The position numbers and the translations under genes were made by a program. Positions 1-10,428 of a stretch of DNA of 37,798 bases are shown piece after piece (the first letter of the stretch is position 1; the number at the start of each line of letters is the position of its first letter). Origin of the DNA: an uncultured Pelagibacteraceae bacterium (GTDB taxonomy: Bacteria; Pseudomonadota; Alphaproteobacteria; Pelagibacterales; Pelagibacteraceae); the NCBI GenBank assembly GCA_902582385.1, contig CACHRX010000010.1, positions 1 through 37,798 on the forward strand, written 5' to 3'. The notes beneath the pieces are model-generated. The model did no database searches. It was not told where the DNA came from and saw only the letters and a program-made list of their open reading frames with translations.

Positions 1-1359
1 TCCTCTACAGGTAAAATTGGAAAATTCTTTAAACTTACAAAAGTGGCAGGTGCCTACTGGCGAGGAGATTCAAACAATGAAATGCTTCAAAGAATATATG
101 GAACTAGTTGGGCTTCCCAAAAAGATTTGGATGATTATTTAAAAAGAATTGAAGAAGCAGAAAAAAGAGACCATCGAAAACTAGGTAAAGAAATGGATCT
201 ATTCCACTTTAGAGAAGAAAGTCCAGGATCTGTTTTCTGGCACGAAAAAGGTTGGGCGTTATTTCAAAAATTAATTGATTATATGAGAATGAAACAGGAT
301 AACGCTGGTTATAAAGAAATAAATACTCCTGAAGTTTTAGACAGAAAATTGTGGGAAAAGTCAGGTCATTGGGAAAAATTTGGTGCAAATATGTATACTT
401 CCACCACTCCAGATGAAAAGGTTTTTGCAATTAAACCTATGAATTGTCCTGGATGTATAGAAGTTTTTAATCAAGGTCTTAAAAGTTATAAAGACTTACC
501 TTTAAAGATGTCTGAATTTGGGAAAGTACATCGTTATGAGCCTTCAGGGGCACTACATGGTTTGTTAAGAGTTAGGGCATTTACTCAAGATGATGCTCAT
601 ATTTTTTGCACTGAAGATCAAATTACTAAAGAATGTTTGATAGTAACAAATCTTATTTTAGAAATTTATAAAGATCTAGGTTTCGAAAATGTTATTCTAA
701 AATATTCTGATAGACCTAATTTAAGAGTTGGAGATGATAGTGTTTGGGATAAAGCTGAAACAGCTTTATTAGAAGCAGTTAAAGCAACTAAACTAGAATA
801 TAGTATAAATAAGGGTGAAGGTGCATTCTATGGACCAAAAATTGAATTTGTTTTAAGAGATGCAATAGGAAGAGATTGGCAGTGTGGAACTTTACAAGTA
901 GATTTTAATTTACCAGGAAGATTAGGTGCTTCATATGTTGATAAAGATGGTTCAAAAAAAATTCCTGTTATGATACATAGAGCTTTATTTGGTTCACTTG
1001 AAAGATTCATAGGAATTTTAATTGAAAATTATGCTGGTAAATTTCCTTTTTGGATTTCACCGCTTCAAACAGTTGTAATTCCAATATCTGAAGAGTTTGG
1101 TGATTATGCAACTCATATTTCAAAAAAAATAAAAGAAGCTGGAATGAGTTCTTTTGTTGATTTAAAAAAACAGAATTTAAACTATAAAATAAGAGATCAT
1201 TCTCAAGCAAAAATACCTCTTTTAGTAATTTGTGGTAAAAAAGAAGTTGACAGTAACTCTGTAACGATTAGAAGGTTGGATTCTAATAAACAAGAAAATA
1301 TGGATTTAAATTCGTTCTTAAAAACTTTCTCTGCTTTAAATAAAGCGTCATCAAATTAA
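1..1359 (+). CDS. thrS: Threonyl-tRNA synthetase, 5' end cut off by window
   Basis: Class II aminoacyl-tRNA synthetase that charges tRNA-Thr in the cytoplasm. The frame is open from base 1 ([20 protein letters not shown]), so the GTG at 43 is an internal Val and the true start lies upstream. The 452 residues seen cover the catalytic core and the C-terminal anticodon-binding domain; the TGS and editing domains are outside the window. Visible motifs are MNCPG (its Cys is the first zinc ligand of the family), motif 2 around [20 protein letters not shown] with the second zinc ligand in DDAHIFC, and motif 3 around [12 protein letters not shown] with the third. The usual MNCPGH reads MNCPGC here; that His is not a zinc ligand. 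The stop codon abuts the infC start, so the two are probably co-transcribed. Confidence 0.97.
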   Translation, partial: SSTGKIGKFFKLTKVAGAYWRGDSNNEMLQRIYGTSWASQKDLDDYLKRIEEAEKRDHRKLGKEMDLFHFREESPGSVFWHEKGWALFQKLIDYMRMKQDNAGYKEINTPEVLDRKLWEKSGHWEKFGANMYTSTTPDEKVFAIKPMNCPGCIEVFNQGLKSYKDLPLKMSEFGKVHRYEPSGALHGLLRVRAFTQDDAHIFCTEDQITKECLIVTNLILEIYKDLGFENVILKYSDRPNLRVGDDSVWDKAETALLEAVKATKLEYSINKGEGAFYGPKIEFVLRDAIGRDWQCGTLQVDFNLPGRLGASYVDKDGSKKIPVMIHRALFGSLERFIGILIENYAGKFPFWISPLQTVVIPISEEFGDYATHISKKIKEAGMSSFVDLKKQNLNYKIRDHSQAKIPLLVICGKKEVDSNSVTIRRLDSNKQENMDLNSFLKTFSALNKASSN

Positions 1360-1905
1360 GTGGTAGATTTCAAACAAAATTATTTTCAAAGAAGGACTAA
1401 GGATCGTGGTCCAAAATCAAATAATAGGATCTCTTCGCCAGAAGTTCAAGTTATCGCAAGTGATGGAGAAAATTTAGGAACATTGACTACTAATGAGGCT
1501 ATTTCTATGGCAAAGAATCAAGGATTAGATTTAATTGAAATTGCACCAAATGCCAACCCACCAGTTTGTAAAATTATGGATATGGGTAAATTTAAATACG
1601 ACGCCCAAAAAAAAGCAAATCTTGCGAAAAAAAAACAAAAAATTGTTGCATTAAAAGAAATCAAAATGAGACCAGTAACAGAAACTCATGATTATGAATT
1701 TAAAGTAAAGAATGCAAAAAAATTTATTTCGAAAGGAGATAAAGTAAAATTTACAATTAGATTTAAAGGAAGAGAACTTCAACATTCACATTTAGGAAAT
1801 GAGTTAATGACTAAGATTAAAGAAGATATGAAAGATGTTGGTAAGGTGGAATTACAACCAAAGTTTGATGGAAAACAAATGATTATGGTAATTCAGCCTT
1901 TATGA
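1360..1905 (+). CDS. infC: Translation initiation factor IF-3
   Basis: IF-3 binds the 30S subunit, prevents premature 50S joining and proofreads start-codon selection. The 181-aa length is normal. The N-terminal domain carries NNRISSPEVQVI and GLDLIEIAPNANPPVCKIMD, followed by a Lys-rich linker (KKANLAKKKQK) and the C-terminal domain with KEIKMRP and RFKGRELQH. The start used is a GTG immediately after the thrS stop, with no spacer. IF-3 genes often use rare start codons for autoregulation, so another non-ATG start a few codons downstream, near the conserved NNRI, cannot be excluded. It lies in the classical thrS-infC-rpmI-rplT-pheS-pheT order. Confidence 0.95.
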   Translation: MVDFKQNYFQRRTKDRGPKSNNRISSPEVQVIASDGENLGTLTTNEAISMAKNQGLDLIEIAPNANPPVCKIMDMGKFKYDAQKKANLAKKKQKIVALKEIKMRPVTETHDYEFKVKNAKKFISKGDKVKFTIRFKGRELQHSHLGNELMTKIKEDMKDVGKVELQPKFDGKQMIMVIQPL

Positions 1906-1915
1906 GACTTAATTA

Positions 1916-1949
1916 AGGTTGTAAATTTAAAACATTCTTTGTATAACCT
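1916..1949 (+). promoter_or_regulatory. Possible leader hairpin upstream of rpmI
   Basis: In the 53-base infC-rpmI gap, AGGTTGTA (1916-1923) can pair with TATAACCT (1942-1949), giving 8 pairs including one G-U around an 18-base loop. No T-run follows, so it does not look like an intrinsic terminator. No Shine-Dalgarno is evident before the rpmI ATG at 1959. L20 represses rpmI-rplT in other bacteria by binding leader RNA; that this hairpin has such a role is inference. Confidence 0.3.
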
Positions 1950-1958
1950 CGCAGAATT

Positions 1959-2165
1959 ATGCCAAAATTAAAAACTAAAAGCTCGGCAAAGAAAAGATTT
2001 AAGATTTCAGCTAGAGGTAAAGTAATAACTGCTCGAGCTGGAAAAAGACATGGGATGATAAAAAGATCAAATTCACAAATTAGAAAATTAAGAGGCACTA
2101 CTACGATGTCAAAGCAAGATGGAAAGATTGTTAAATCGTATATGCCTTATAGTTTAAGAGGATAA
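1959..2165 (+). CDS. rpmI: 50S ribosomal protein L35
   Basis: Small basic protein of the large ribosomal subunit. At 68 aa it has the family length and opens with the conserved [15 protein letters not shown], followed by the KRHGM segment. It ends one base before the rplT start and is surely co-translated with it. The ATG is preceded by a possible hairpin rather than a recognisable Shine-Dalgarno sequence. Confidence 0.96.
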   Translation: MPKLKTKSSAKKRFKISARGKVITARAGKRHGMIKRSNSQIRKLRGTTTMSKQDGKIVKSYMPYSLRG

Positions 2166-2166
2166 A

Positions 2167-2523
2167 ATGGCAAGAGTTAAGAGAGGTGTTACAAGTCGGG
2201 CAAAACACAAAAAAGTTTTAAATGCTGTCAAAGGTCAATGGGGAAGAAGAAAAAATACTATTAGGGTTGCAAAGCAAGCTATGGAAAAAGCAATGCAATA
2301 TGCCTACAGAGACCGTAGAAACAAAAAAAGGGATTTCAAATCTCTTTGGATTCAAAGAATCAATGCGGGAGTAAGAGCTGAAGGATTAACATATTCTAGA
2401 TTTATTAATGGATTAAATAAATGTGGAATAAAAATTGATAGAAAAATCCTAGCAGAAATAGCTTACGACAGTCCAGAAGCCTTTAAAACTATTGTCCAAA
2501 AAGCTCAATCTGCTTTAAATTAA
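2167..2523 (+). CDS. rplT: 50S ribosomal protein L20
   Basis: L20 is needed for early 50S assembly and in several bacteria represses its own operon. The 118 aa match the family length. It begins [18 protein letters not shown], has the basic N-terminal tail and the conserved [17 protein letters not shown] and YRDRRNKKR segments, then the globular domain with [11 protein letters not shown] and YSRFINGL. It follows rpmI with a one-base gap. Confidence 0.97.
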   Translation: MARVKRGVTSRAKHKKVLNAVKGQWGRRKNTIRVAKQAMEKAMQYAYRDRRNKKRDFKSLWIQRINAGVRAEGLTYSRFINGLNKCGIKIDRKILAEIAYDSPEAFKTIVQKAQSALN

Positions 2524-2566
2524 TCTTCGCTATTGTTTTATTTCACTGAAGAAATAATCTGTAAAA

Positions 2567-3634
2567 ATGTCCGATCTAAAAAAAATAAAAGATGAATTTT
2601 TTTCAAAACTTAAAGGTAAGCTCAATCTTTCAGAGATAAATCAAATAAAATCAGACCTATTTGGTAAAAGTGGATTAATTTCCTCACAATTTAAAAAGAT
2701 AGCTTCTATTTCTGAAAAAGAGAGAAAAAAATTTGCTTCAGATCTAAATATAATCAAAGATGAATTACAACAGCTGATAAATTACAAAATTAATGAAATT
2801 CAAAATTCAGAAATCAACGAAAAATTGGAAAAAGAAAAAATTGATGTAACTCTTCCTGAAAGAGATTTTGTAAGAGGAAAAATTCATCCCGTGTCACAAA
2901 CTATTGATCAAATATCATCTATATTTTCTGAAATAGGATTTAGTATTGAAGAAGGTCCAGATGTTGAGAATGAGTATAATAATTTTACAGCATTAAACAC
3001 TCCTGATAATCATCCAGCAAGAGATATGCATGACACATTTTATTTAGATGAAAAAAAAGAAAAATTATTACGAACTCATACTTCACCAGTTCAAATTAGA
3101 ACTATGCTTAAAGATAAACCACCATTCAAAATTATTGCTCCAGGGAGAACTTACAGATCAGACAGTGACCAAACTCATTCTCCAATGTTTCATCAAGTCG
3201 AAGGCTTACATATTGATAAAGACATAAATATGGGTCATTTAAAAGGTTGTTTAAATTATTTTATTAAAGAATTTTTTGAAGTTGATAAAATTAAAATGAG
3301 ATTTAGACCTAGTCACTTTCCTTTTACAGAACCCTCTGCCGAGGTTGATATTGGTTATGAAATTAAGAATGAAAAAATTATTATTGGTGAAGGTGATCAA
3401 TGGCTTGAGATTTTAGGATGTGGAATGGTTCATCCTAATGTTCTAAAAAACGTCAAAGTCGACCCAATGAAATTTCAGGGTTATGCATTTGGTATTGGTA
3501 TTGATAGATTAGCGATGCTTAAATACGGTATTAATGACCTAAGAGCTTTTTTTGATTGTGATTATAGATGGTTAAATCATTTTGGATTTGATCCTTTAGA
3601 CGTACCAACAAACTATAGAGGCTTAAGTAGATGA
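2567..3634 (+). CDS. pheS: Phenylalanyl-tRNA synthetase alpha subunit
   Basis: Catalytic subunit of the alpha2-beta2 PheRS. The 355-aa length is typical. Residues about 1-90 form the N-terminal coiled coil that grips tRNA-Phe. The class II core follows, with the entry motif [46 protein letters not shown], motif 2 ([21 protein letters not shown]), [17 protein letters not shown] and motif 3 ([17 protein letters not shown]). It overlaps pheT by four bases (ATGA), so the two subunits are translationally coupled. A 43-base gap separates it from rplT, with no convincing attenuator. Confidence 0.97.
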   Translation: MSDLKKIKDEFFSKLKGKLNLSEINQIKSDLFGKSGLISSQFKKIASISEKERKKFASDLNIIKDELQQLINYKINEIQNSEINEKLEKEKIDVTLPERDFVRGKIHPVSQTIDQISSIFSEIGFSIEEGPDVENEYNNFTALNTPDNHPARDMHDTFYLDEKKEKLLRTHTSPVQIRTMLKDKPPFKIIAPGRTYRSDSDQTHSPMFHQVEGLHIDKDINMGHLKGCLNYFIKEFFEVDKIKMRFRPSHFPFTEPSAEVDIGYEIKNEKIIIGEGDQWLEILGCGMVHPNVLKNVKVDPMKFQGYAFGIGIDRLAMLKYGINDLRAFFDCDYRWLNHFGFDPLDVPTNYRGLSR

Positions 3635-6039
3635 AGATTACATTTGATTGGCTCAAAGATCACTTAAATACAAATTTAAATGAGGAAAAGCTTATAGAAC
3701 AACTTACCAATATTGGTTTAGAGGTTGAGGGTATAGAAAAATTATCTGCTGGTAATGAATTATTTAAAGTAGCACAGATCATAAAAATAAAAAAACACCC
3801 AAATGCTGATCGGCTCAATGTGTGTGAAGTTGATATTGGAGAAAAAAAAAGTAAAAAAGTTGTATGTGGAGCTGATAATGCTAGAGAGGGATTAATTACA
3901 ATATACGCTCCTCCTGGAGCAATTATCCCTAAAACTAAAACAAAACTAGTTATAGCTAAAATTAGAGGCATCACCTCTTATGGGATGCTTTGTTCAGAGT
4001 CTGAATTAAACTTATCAGATGAAAGTGATGGAATAATAGAATTATTAAGTTCAAAATATAAGAAAATTATAGGTAAAAGCTATTTTTCTCAATCGAATTT
4101 AAATCTTATTGATTTGTCAATCACACCTAATAGACCAGATTGTCTAGGAGTAAGAGGCATAGCTAGAGATCTCGCCGCTTCTGGTTTTGGAATGTTAAAA
4201 AAAATAAAAGAAAAAAAAAATAAATCAAAAATTAAGCAAAATTTAAATGTAATAATAAATAAAGAAAAAACTCAAGGGTGTAGTGCTTTTGGAAGCTGCT
4301 ATATCTCCAATGTTAAAAATACTGAGAGCCCTCAATGGTTAAAAGATAAATTAGTTTCAATTGGTCAAAAGCCTATATCGGCAATTGTTGATATAACGAA
4401 TTACGTTATGTTTGATATTAACCGACCATTACATGCTTATGATGCCGATAAGATTGAAAAAGGGATAATTGTTCGAAATTCTAAATTAGGAGAACAATTT
4501 ACAGCACTAGATAATAAAAATTATAAATTAGATAGTGGCATGTGTGTAATTAGTGATAATAAGGGCGTTTTAGGATTAGGTGGAATAATAGGAGGTATTA
4601 GATCAGGAACAGAATTTAACACTAAAAATGTATTATTAGAGGCGGCATATTTTAATCCTAGGTCAATAAGAACCACAGCGAAAAAATTGAACCTTGATAC
4701 GGATGCAAAATTTAGATTTGAGAGGGGTATTGACCCGCTATCAATTGAAGACGGTTTAAATAAAGCAGCATCACTAATTAAAGAAATTTGTGGTGGTGAA
4801 ATAAGCAAAATTGATATGCAAAAAATTGGAGTTTACAAAAATAAAAATATTAAATTCGACCCTCACCTGTTTGAAAAAATAACTGGTTTTAAAATTCCAA
4901 ATATTGAAATGTTGAAAATTTTAGAAGATCTTGGATTTAAAATAAAAAAAGATAGAAAACATTTAAAATTAACAGTTCCGCCATGGAGACCAGATATTTT
5001 ACAAGAAGTAGATATTATTGAGGAATTGGTAAGAATTAGTGGATATGAAAAGATAAAAATAATAGATCCAATTAAAGAGAGAACTAAATCTACTTTAACA
5101 AAATCTCAAAAACTTTTTCATTTTTTGCAAAGAGCAATTGCTTCCAAAGGTTATTTAGAAGCCATCACGTGGTCATTTACAGATTCAAAATATAATGATT
5201 ACTTCAAGGATAAAAACAAAGAAATTAAAATTATAAACCCTATAAGTTCTGAGTTAGGAGTTTTAAGAAATTCAATATTCTCGAATTTAATTATGTATCT
5301 TAGTAAAAATCTTAACAGAGGATTTAGAGATTTATCAATATTTGAAATAGGCCCTATCTTTACTGGTTCAAATCCTGGCGAACAAAGTATTGTGATTTGT
5401 GGCTTGTCAGCTGGTAAAAAACATAGATTATCTTGGATTGATAAAGAAAGAAATATTGATGTATTTGATATCAAAAGAGATGTTATTCAAACTTTAGTTG
5501 AAGCCGGTTATAACTCTTACAAATTTTTTATAGATAATGAAACACCGAATTATTATCATCCAGGTAAATCAGGCAGATTATTTTTAAACAAGGAAAAAGA
5601 TAAAGTAGCAGCCTATTTTGGAGAAATACATCCTAATATTAAAAAAAAAATAGACATTAAAACAGAGTCCCTAGTGGGTTTTGAAATTTTTCTTGATAAT
5701 TTAAAATTACCTAAAAAAACATTAAATAGTCAAAAAACAAAGTTTGTAGTTTCAGATTATCAGAAATCTGAAAGAGATTTCGCATTTATAATTAATAAAG
5801 ATGTAAGCTCACAAGATTTGATAAATGCAGTTTCAAATGTAGACCAAGATTTGATTAGTAATATAAAGGTTTTCGATGTTTATGAAGGTGAAAATATTCC
5901 TCAACATCAAAAATCAATAGCAATTAATGTAACAATTCGGTCTTCGGAAAAAACATTGAACGATAATGATTTAGAAAAAATAAATAAATTGATTATTGAA
6001 ACTGTAGAAAATAAAACTGGCGCTAAGATTAGATCCTAA
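3631..6039 (+). CDS. pheT: Phenylalanyl-tRNA synthetase beta subunit
   Basis: Large subunit of PheRS, supplying editing and tRNA-binding functions. At 802 aa it is full length. The N-terminal tRNA-binding (EMAP-like) domain is visible at [20 protein letters not shown] and CGADNAREG. The B3/B4 editing module follows ([37 protein letters not shown]), then B5, the catalytic-like domain with FRFERGIDP and [20 protein letters not shown], and the C-terminal anticodon-binding fold ([19 protein letters not shown]). Its start overlaps the pheS stop. lepA begins seven bases after its end. Confidence 0.96.
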   Translation: MKITFDWLKDHLNTNLNEEKLIEQLTNIGLEVEGIEKLSAGNELFKVAQIIKIKKHPNADRLNVCEVDIGEKKSKKVVCGADNAREGLITIYAPPGAIIPKTKTKLVIAKIRGITSYGMLCSESELNLSDESDGIIELLSSKYKKIIGKSYFSQSNLNLIDLSITPNRPDCLGVRGIARDLAASGFGMLKKIKEKKNKSKIKQNLNVIINKEKTQGCSAFGSCYISNVKNTESPQWLKDKLVSIGQKPISAIVDITNYVMFDINRPLHAYDADKIEKGIIVRNSKLGEQFTALDNKNYKLDSGMCVISDNKGVLGLGGIIGGIRSGTEFNTKNVLLEAAYFNPRSIRTTAKKLNLDTDAKFRFERGIDPLSIEDGLNKAASLIKEICGGEISKIDMQKIGVYKNKNIKFDPHLFEKITGFKIPNIEMLKILEDLGFKIKKDRKHLKLTVPPWRPDILQEVDIIEELVRISGYEKIKIIDPIKERTKSTLTKSQKLFHFLQRAIASKGYLEAITWSFTDSKYNDYFKDKNKEIKIINPISSELGVLRNSIFSNLIMYLSKNLNRGFRDLSIFEIGPIFTGSNPGEQSIVICGLSAGKKHRLSWIDKERNIDVFDIKRDVIQTLVEAGYNSYKFFIDNETPNYYHPGKSGRLFLNKEKDKVAAYFGEIHPNIKKKIDIKTESLVGFEIFLDNLKLPKKTLNSQKTKFVVSDYQKSERDFAFIINKDVSSQDLINAVSNVDQDLISNIKVFDVYEGENIPQHQKSIAINVTIRSSEKTLNDNDLEKINKLIIETVENKTGAKIRS

Positions 6040-6046
6040 AAACTAG

Positions 6047-7855
6047 ATGACTATTATTGATAATATAAGAAATTTTGCAATCATAGCACATATTGATCAT
6101 GGTAAATCAACAATAGCAGACAGAATTATACATAAGTGTGGGGGTTTAACTGAAAGAGAAATGAAAGCACAAGTACTAGACTCAATGGATATTGAAAGAG
6201 AACGAGGTATCACTATCAAGGCACAAACAGTTAAATTAAATTATAAAGCAAAAAATGGAAAAGATTATATTCTAAATATAATTGATACTCCTGGTCATGT
6301 AGATTTCAGTTATGAGGTGAGTAGATCTCTTTATGCATGCGAAGGTTCTATTTTAATTGTTGATAGTACCCAAGGAGTAGAAGCTCAAACATTAGCCAAT
6401 GTATACCAGGCTCTTGAAATTAATCATGAAATAATTCCTGTTTTAAATAAAATAGATTTACCTGCTTCAGATTTAGATAAAACCAAAAAACAGATTGAAG
6501 ATGTTATTGGTATAGATACGAATAAAGCAGTTCCGTGCTCTGGGAAAACTGGTGAAGGTATAAATGAAATTTTAGAACAAATAATTGAACGATTACCAGG
6601 ACCTCAGGGTAATTCAAATGATGATCTTAAATGTTTACTAGTTGACAGTTGGTATGACACATATCTTGGAGTAGTAATCTTAGTAAGAGTTATTAACGGT
6701 AAAATAAAAAAAAATATGAAAATTAAAATGCTTTCAACTAATCAAGATTATATCGTTGAGAAAGTTGGAGTATTTACCCCTAAAGCAAAAGATATCGACG
6801 AATTAAACACAGGTGAAATTGGTTTTATAACAACAGGTATTAAGGTTTTGTCTGAGACAAAAGTTGGAGACACTATTTGTGATTCATCTAAAACTTCAGT
6901 TGTTCCATTACCTGGTTTTAAGCCAACTAAACCTGTCGTATTTTGTGGATTATTTCCAGTGGATAGTTCTGCGTACCAAAAATTAAAAGATGGACTTGCA
7001 AAGCTACAGTTAAATGATGCAAGTTTTTCATTTGAACCAGAATCATCCTCTGCTTTAGGATTAGGTTTTAGATGTGGTTTTTTAGGTCTTCTTCATCTTG
7101 AAATTATCACTGAGAGATTAGAAAGAGAATTCGATGTAAATCTACTTACCACAACCCCTGGAGTTGTTTATAAAGTAAAGTTAAATAAAGGAAATATTAT
7201 TGATTTACAAAATCCATCAAGTTTGCCTGATCCAACTTTAATAAAATCAATAGAAGAGCCTTGGATAAAATCAACTATTATTACACCTGATGAATATCTT
7301 GGCTCAATAATAAAATTATGCCAAGACAAAAGAGGAATTCAAATTAACTTAGCTTATTCAGGCAGTAGAGCAGTTTTAACTTATGAACTTCCTTTAAATG
7401 AGGTAGTGTTCGATTTCAACGATAGAATAAAGTCGATGACAAGCGGATATGCAAGTTTTGATTATGAAATAATCGAACATAGAGAAGGCGATCTTGTTAA
7501 ATTAGGTATATTAGTGAATGGAGAACCTGTAGATGCATTAGCAATGATGATTCACAAAGATTTTGCTCAAAGAACTGGAAGAGAAGTATGTGAAAAATTA
7601 AAAGATTTAATACCTAGACATAATTTTATGATACCGGTGCAGGCGGCTATAGGTGGTAAGATTATTGCTAGAGAAACAATTAAAGGATTTAAAAAAGATG
7701 TATTAACAAAAATTCATGGTGGTGGTGCTACTGATAGAAAAAGAAAACTTTTAGAAAAACAAAAAAAAGGTAAAGCAAGATCTAAACAATTTGGAAGAGT
7801 AGAAATTCCTCAGGAAGCATTTATAGGAGTTCTTAAAATTAAAAAAGAAATTTAG
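6047..7855 (+). CDS. lepA: Elongation factor 4 (LepA)
   Basis: Ribosome-associated translational GTPase, implicated in back-translocation, 30S biogenesis and initiation. The 602-aa length is standard. G-domain motifs are AHIDHGKST (residues 14-22, with the LepA/EF-G style IDHGKS), DTPGHVDF (80-87) and NKID (134-137). The LepA-specific C-terminal domain ends with [38 protein letters not shown] and [22 protein letters not shown]. It is the last gene of the plus-strand translation block and faces the convergent sugar operon across a 22-base gap. Confidence 0.97.
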   Translation: MTIIDNIRNFAIIAHIDHGKSTIADRIIHKCGGLTEREMKAQVLDSMDIERERGITIKAQTVKLNYKAKNGKDYILNIIDTPGHVDFSYEVSRSLYACEGSILIVDSTQGVEAQTLANVYQALEINHEIIPVLNKIDLPASDLDKTKKQIEDVIGIDTNKAVPCSGKTGEGINEILEQIIERLPGPQGNSNDDLKCLLVDSWYDTYLGVVILVRVINGKIKKNMKIKMLSTNQDYIVEKVGVFTPKAKDIDELNTGEIGFITTGIKVLSETKVGDTICDSSKTSVVPLPGFKPTKPVVFCGLFPVDSSAYQKLKDGLAKLQLNDASFSFEPESSSALGLGFRCGFLGLLHLEIITERLEREFDVNLLTTTPGVVYKVKLNKGNIIDLQNPSSLPDPTLIKSIEEPWIKSTIITPDEYLGSIIKLCQDKRGIQINLAYSGSRAVLTYELPLNEVVFDFNDRIKSMTSGYASFDYEIIEHREGDLVKLGILVNGEPVDALAMMIHKDFAQRTGREVCEKLKDLIPRHNFMIPVQAAIGGKIIARETIKGFKKDVLTKIHGGGATDRKRKLLEKQKKGKARSKQFGRVEIPQEAFIGVLKIKKEI

Positions 7856-7877
7856 ATAGATTTAATATTAAAAATTA

Positions 7878-8399
7878 TTAATATTTTAAATTTTTAAAAG
7901 AAATATTATTTTTATCTTTTTTGGATAAAATATTTTTTTTTCTATTTGGCCATTTGATTTTTAAATCTTTATCATTCCAGATTAAACCTCTTTCATATTT
8001 TGGATATCTATTTTCAGAGCATGCATACAACATAATGCTATTGTCTTTAAGTGATTTGAAACCATGTGCAAAACCAACAGGAATGAATAAAGAGGTGTTT
8101 TTTCGTGAGTCTAGAATAATAGAAAAGGTTTTACCAAATGTTTTTGATTTTTTTCTAAGATCAACTACAACATCAAAAATTTTACCACTTAAGACTGAAA
8201 TAAATTTCGCTTGTGGTTTTTTTATTTGAAAATGCAAACCTCTTACAACATTTTTTTTTGAAAGAGAAACAAATTCAAATTTAAAATTTTTATTTATTTT
8301 TTGTTTTTTGAATAATTCTTTAAGATAGCCTCTAGTATCGACATTTACTTTATCTTCAAATATTTTGAGACCATTTAAATTTGTTTTTATGATTTTCAC
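7878..8399 (-). CDS. RmlC/AscE-like nucleotide-4-ketosugar epimerase
   Basis: Cupin-fold epimerase of the dTDP-4-dehydrorhamnose 3,5-epimerase family, 173 aa (family about 180-200). Family signatures are DTRGYLKELF (21-30), NVVRGLHFQ with catalytic His56, substrate-binding Lys65, FDVVVDLRKKSKTFG, IPVGFAHGF and LIWNDKDLKIKWP. Tyr125, about 70 residues after His56, fits the catalytic Tyr. The usual TTDYY segment reads SENRY. It is the last gene of the minus-strand island and overlaps the RfbH-like gene by four bases. RmlC proper makes the rhamnose precursor. With an RfbH-like dehydratase next door and no clear RmlD, a C5-epimerase role like AscE in ascarylose synthesis is equally or more likely (inference). 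The family is certain; the exact substrate is not. Confidence 0.85.
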   Translation of the reverse strand: MKIIKTNLNGLKIFEDKVNVDTRGYLKELFKKQKINKNFKFEFVSLSKKNVVRGLHFQIKKPQAKFISVLSGKIFDVVVDLRKKSKTFGKTFSIILDSRKNTSLFIPVGFAHGFKSLKDNSIMLYACSENRYPKYERGLIWNDKDLKIKWPNRKKNILSKKDKNNISFKNLKY

Positions 8400-9598
8400 T
8401 TGAATTTATTTAAGAATTTAGTGACTATTTTTTTTATATAATCTAAGTCCCGAATCGTCAAACCTTGGTGGCAGCCAATTAAAACACCATTAATCATTAT
8501 TTCAGTAGAATTTAATTCTGCTTTAGGGTGTTTTTTATAATTTTGTTTTTTCATTATAGGTTGCTTTAAAATATTACCTGTAAAAATTGTTCTAGTTTGA
8601 ATATTATTTTTCTCTAAAAAAATTTGAAAATCTGTTCTATCAAAAAATGAATTTTTTTTAATTAGCAAAGGAAATGCTAACCAACCTGTTTGGATATTTT
8701 TTTGCAATCTTGGGACTTCAAAATATTCCTTAAATTTGTTAAAAAAGGACAAAAGGATTTGGAAATTTTGTTTTCTGATTTTTAGATTTAGCCTCAATTT
8801 TTTTAGTTGTTCAAGTGCAAATGCAGCAGATATTTCAGAAGGCAAAAAATTGTAACCGAAATCTTCAAAGATATATTTACTATCATATTTTATGCCATTA
8901 ATTTTTTTATTAAATCTTTTGTTTAAACTTTCATCCTCGTTAAAAAGTGCTGAACTTCTTCCCCATCCTCGTAAAAGCTTTGCTTTCAGATATTTTTTTT
9001 TATCATTAAAACAAACTACCCCACCAAAACCAGCACCACTTACAACATGTGATGCATAAAAACTATTTGTTACTATATCGGATAATTTCCCAGTGTTTGA
9101 GCCATTAATTTTATAGCCAATTGTGTCCGCAGAATCTTCAATAGTAATTAAATTGTATTTATCTGCTATTTGTTTTATCTTAATCCAGTTAGCAATATTT
9201 CCAATTAAATTTGGTATTAAAATTACCTTTGTATTTTTATTAATTTGCCTCTCAATTTGATCTACATCAGCAACAAAAGTATCTTTTTTTACATCAATAA
9301 AGTTGGGTTTTAGACCACTTTGATAAATTGGTGAAATTGTAGTTGAGAACGTTAATGTAGGTGTAATTATTTCACTTTCCTTTTTCAATTGAAGTGATTG
9401 AATTGCAAGTAAATTCGCAGAAGAACCAGAATTTACCATCAGAGCATATTTTTTTCCAAATAGTTGTGAAATTTTGTTTTCAAGTTTACGGACATTTTTT
9501 CCGTCCATTAAACTTAAACTTTGTTTCTTAAGAACATTCAAGCTAGCACTAATTTCTTTCGAGTTATAATTAGCCATGCCATAATATATTTTCTTCAT
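8396..9598 (-). CDS. RfbH/ColD-like nucleotide-4-ketosugar 3-dehydratase lacking the Fe-S cysteines
   Basis: DegT/DnrJ/EryC1-fold, B6-dependent enzyme, 400 aa. Fold signatures are NSGSSANLLAI (56-66) and EDSADTIG (154-161; Asp155 should contact the pyridine nitrogen). At the internal-aldimine position the sequence is SFYASH, with His184 replacing the Lys of true aminotransferases. This His marks the 3-deoxygenating members (RfbH/E1 and ColD). The downstream layout also follows RfbH: RGWGR, KRF, YDSKYIFEDFGYN, TRTIFTGNILKQP, GCHQGLTIRDLDYI. RfbH has a Cys-rich 2Fe-2S insert just after RDWGR. Here that stretch is SSALFNEDESLN with no Cys, and the protein has only two Cys overall. A cluster-free, ColD-like dehydration is inferred. 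It overlaps the epimerase gene by four bases and follows the reductase by two. Confidence 0.85.
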   Translation of the reverse strand: MKKIYYGMANYNSKEISASLNVLKKQSLSLMDGKNVRKLENKISQLFGKKYALMVNSGSSANLLAIQSLQLKKESEIITPTLTFSTTISPIYQSGLKPNFIDVKKDTFVADVDQIERQINKNTKVILIPNLIGNIANWIKIKQIADKYNLITIEDSADTIGYKINGSNTGKLSDIVTNSFYASHVVSGAGFGGVVCFNDKKKYLKAKLLRGWGRSSALFNEDESLNKRFNKKINGIKYDSKYIFEDFGYNFLPSEISAAFALEQLKKLRLNLKIRKQNFQILLSFFNKFKEYFEVPRLQKNIQTGWLAFPLLIKKNSFFDRTDFQIFLEKNNIQTRTIFTGNILKQPIMKKQNYKKHPKAELNSTEIMINGVLIGCHQGLTIRDLDYIKKIVTKFLNKFK

Positions 9599-9600
9599 AT

Positions 9601-10428
9601 TTATTCTTTTATATATTCTATAATATTACTAATTCTACTATTTCCCAATTTTAAACCAGGTAGTAATTTAATATTTGGTATTCTAGTACTTATATGTCCT
9701 TTACTTTTATATCTAAATTTAATTTTTTTTTTATTAAAAAAATTAAATTGCGTAAATATTTTGTGAATCAAAAAATTTTTATTATTCATTAATAAGTAGT
9801 TTCCAGGTTTTACTTGATTTTTTTTAACCAATATATCTACAGAGTGGAGTAAATCTTTGATGTTTAAAAAGTTTAATTTCAAGTTTTTACTATTGATTGT
9901 TATTGTTTGATTCATTTTATAGTTTTTTTTTATTGTAGGAAGAATTTTTTTTCTGTTATCATCTTTACCAAAAGTATCTGATAAATAGATATTATAAAAT
10001 TTTATTGAAAAATATTTCTTTTTATAAAATTCTATTAGTTGGGAAAAAGATTTTTTAGAATATGAATACAAATTTTTATTTTCAAGTTCCCATATAGAAG
10101 TAAAATTAATAAACTTCTTAACCCCCATATTTTTTGACATTTCTAAAACTATATTTCCTAGTAAAATATTTGCCTCATTTATTTTTTTCACATCTTCAAG
10201 TTTATGGTTTTTGACATAATGAGTTGCACAGTGGATGATTATTCTTGCTTTTATCTTTTTAAGTTTTGAAATCAACTCATCAAAGTTTTTATAGTTAATA
10301 ACTTTAATAAATTTTGATTTATTTATTTTTTTTCTTTTTGTGATTACAATAATTTTTTTATTTTTATAGAAATTTAAAATATTGTTTCCTATAAAACCCG
10401 ATGCTCCTGTAATAATTATGTTATCCAT
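9601..10428 (-). CDS. Extended SDR nucleotide-sugar reductase (abequose/paratose/ascarylose synthase-like)
   Basis: NAD(P)-dependent extended short-chain dehydrogenase, 275 aa. It has the Rossmann motif TGASGFIG (7-14), IIHCATHYVKNH (64-75), INEANILLGN, FINFTSIWE and the active-site pair Tyr121/Lys125 in YSYSKK. The CATHY segment and the YSYSKKSF pattern recall the 4-ketoreductases that finish CDP-abequose, -paratose or -ascarylose rather than RmlD, but this is from memory of family patterns. It overlaps rmlA by eight bases and precedes the RfbH-like gene by two, so it belongs to the same operon. It most likely reduces the C4 keto group of a 3,6-dideoxy intermediate (inference). It is very AT-rich and Lys/Asn/Ile-rich, more so than the flanking housekeeping genes. 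Confidence 0.75.
   Translation of the reverse strand: MDNIIITGASGFIGNNILNFYKNKKIIVITKRKKINKSKFIKVINYKNFDELISKLKKIKARIIIHCATHYVKNHKLEDVKKINEANILLGNIVLEMSKNMGVKKFINFTSIWELENKNLYSYSKKSFSQLIEFYKKKYFSIKFYNIYLSDTFGKDDNRKKILPTIKKNYKMNQTITINSKNLKLNFLNIKDLLHSVDILVKKNQVKPGNYLLMNNKNFLIHKIFTQFNFFNKKKIKFRYKSKGHISTRIPNIKLLPGLKLGNSRISNIIEYIKE

Noticed and set aside
2524..2566. Attenuator or leader peptide before pheS
   Set aside because: Only a 5-base match (TCTTC/GAAGA) is present, with no Phe-rich leader ORF and no T-run.
7856..7890. AT-rich repeat between convergent lepA and the epimerase gene as a bidirectional terminator
   Set aside because: Copies of AATATT occur, but no stem longer than about 6 A-T pairs with a short loop can be formed. 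The gap is only 22 bases and low complexity.
9601..10428. Calling the SDR gene rmlD (dTDP-rhamnose synthase)
   Set aside because: The N-terminal TGASGFIG and the CATHY and YSYSKKSF segments do not match RmlD, and the neighbouring RfbH-like enzyme points to a 3-deoxy sugar instead.
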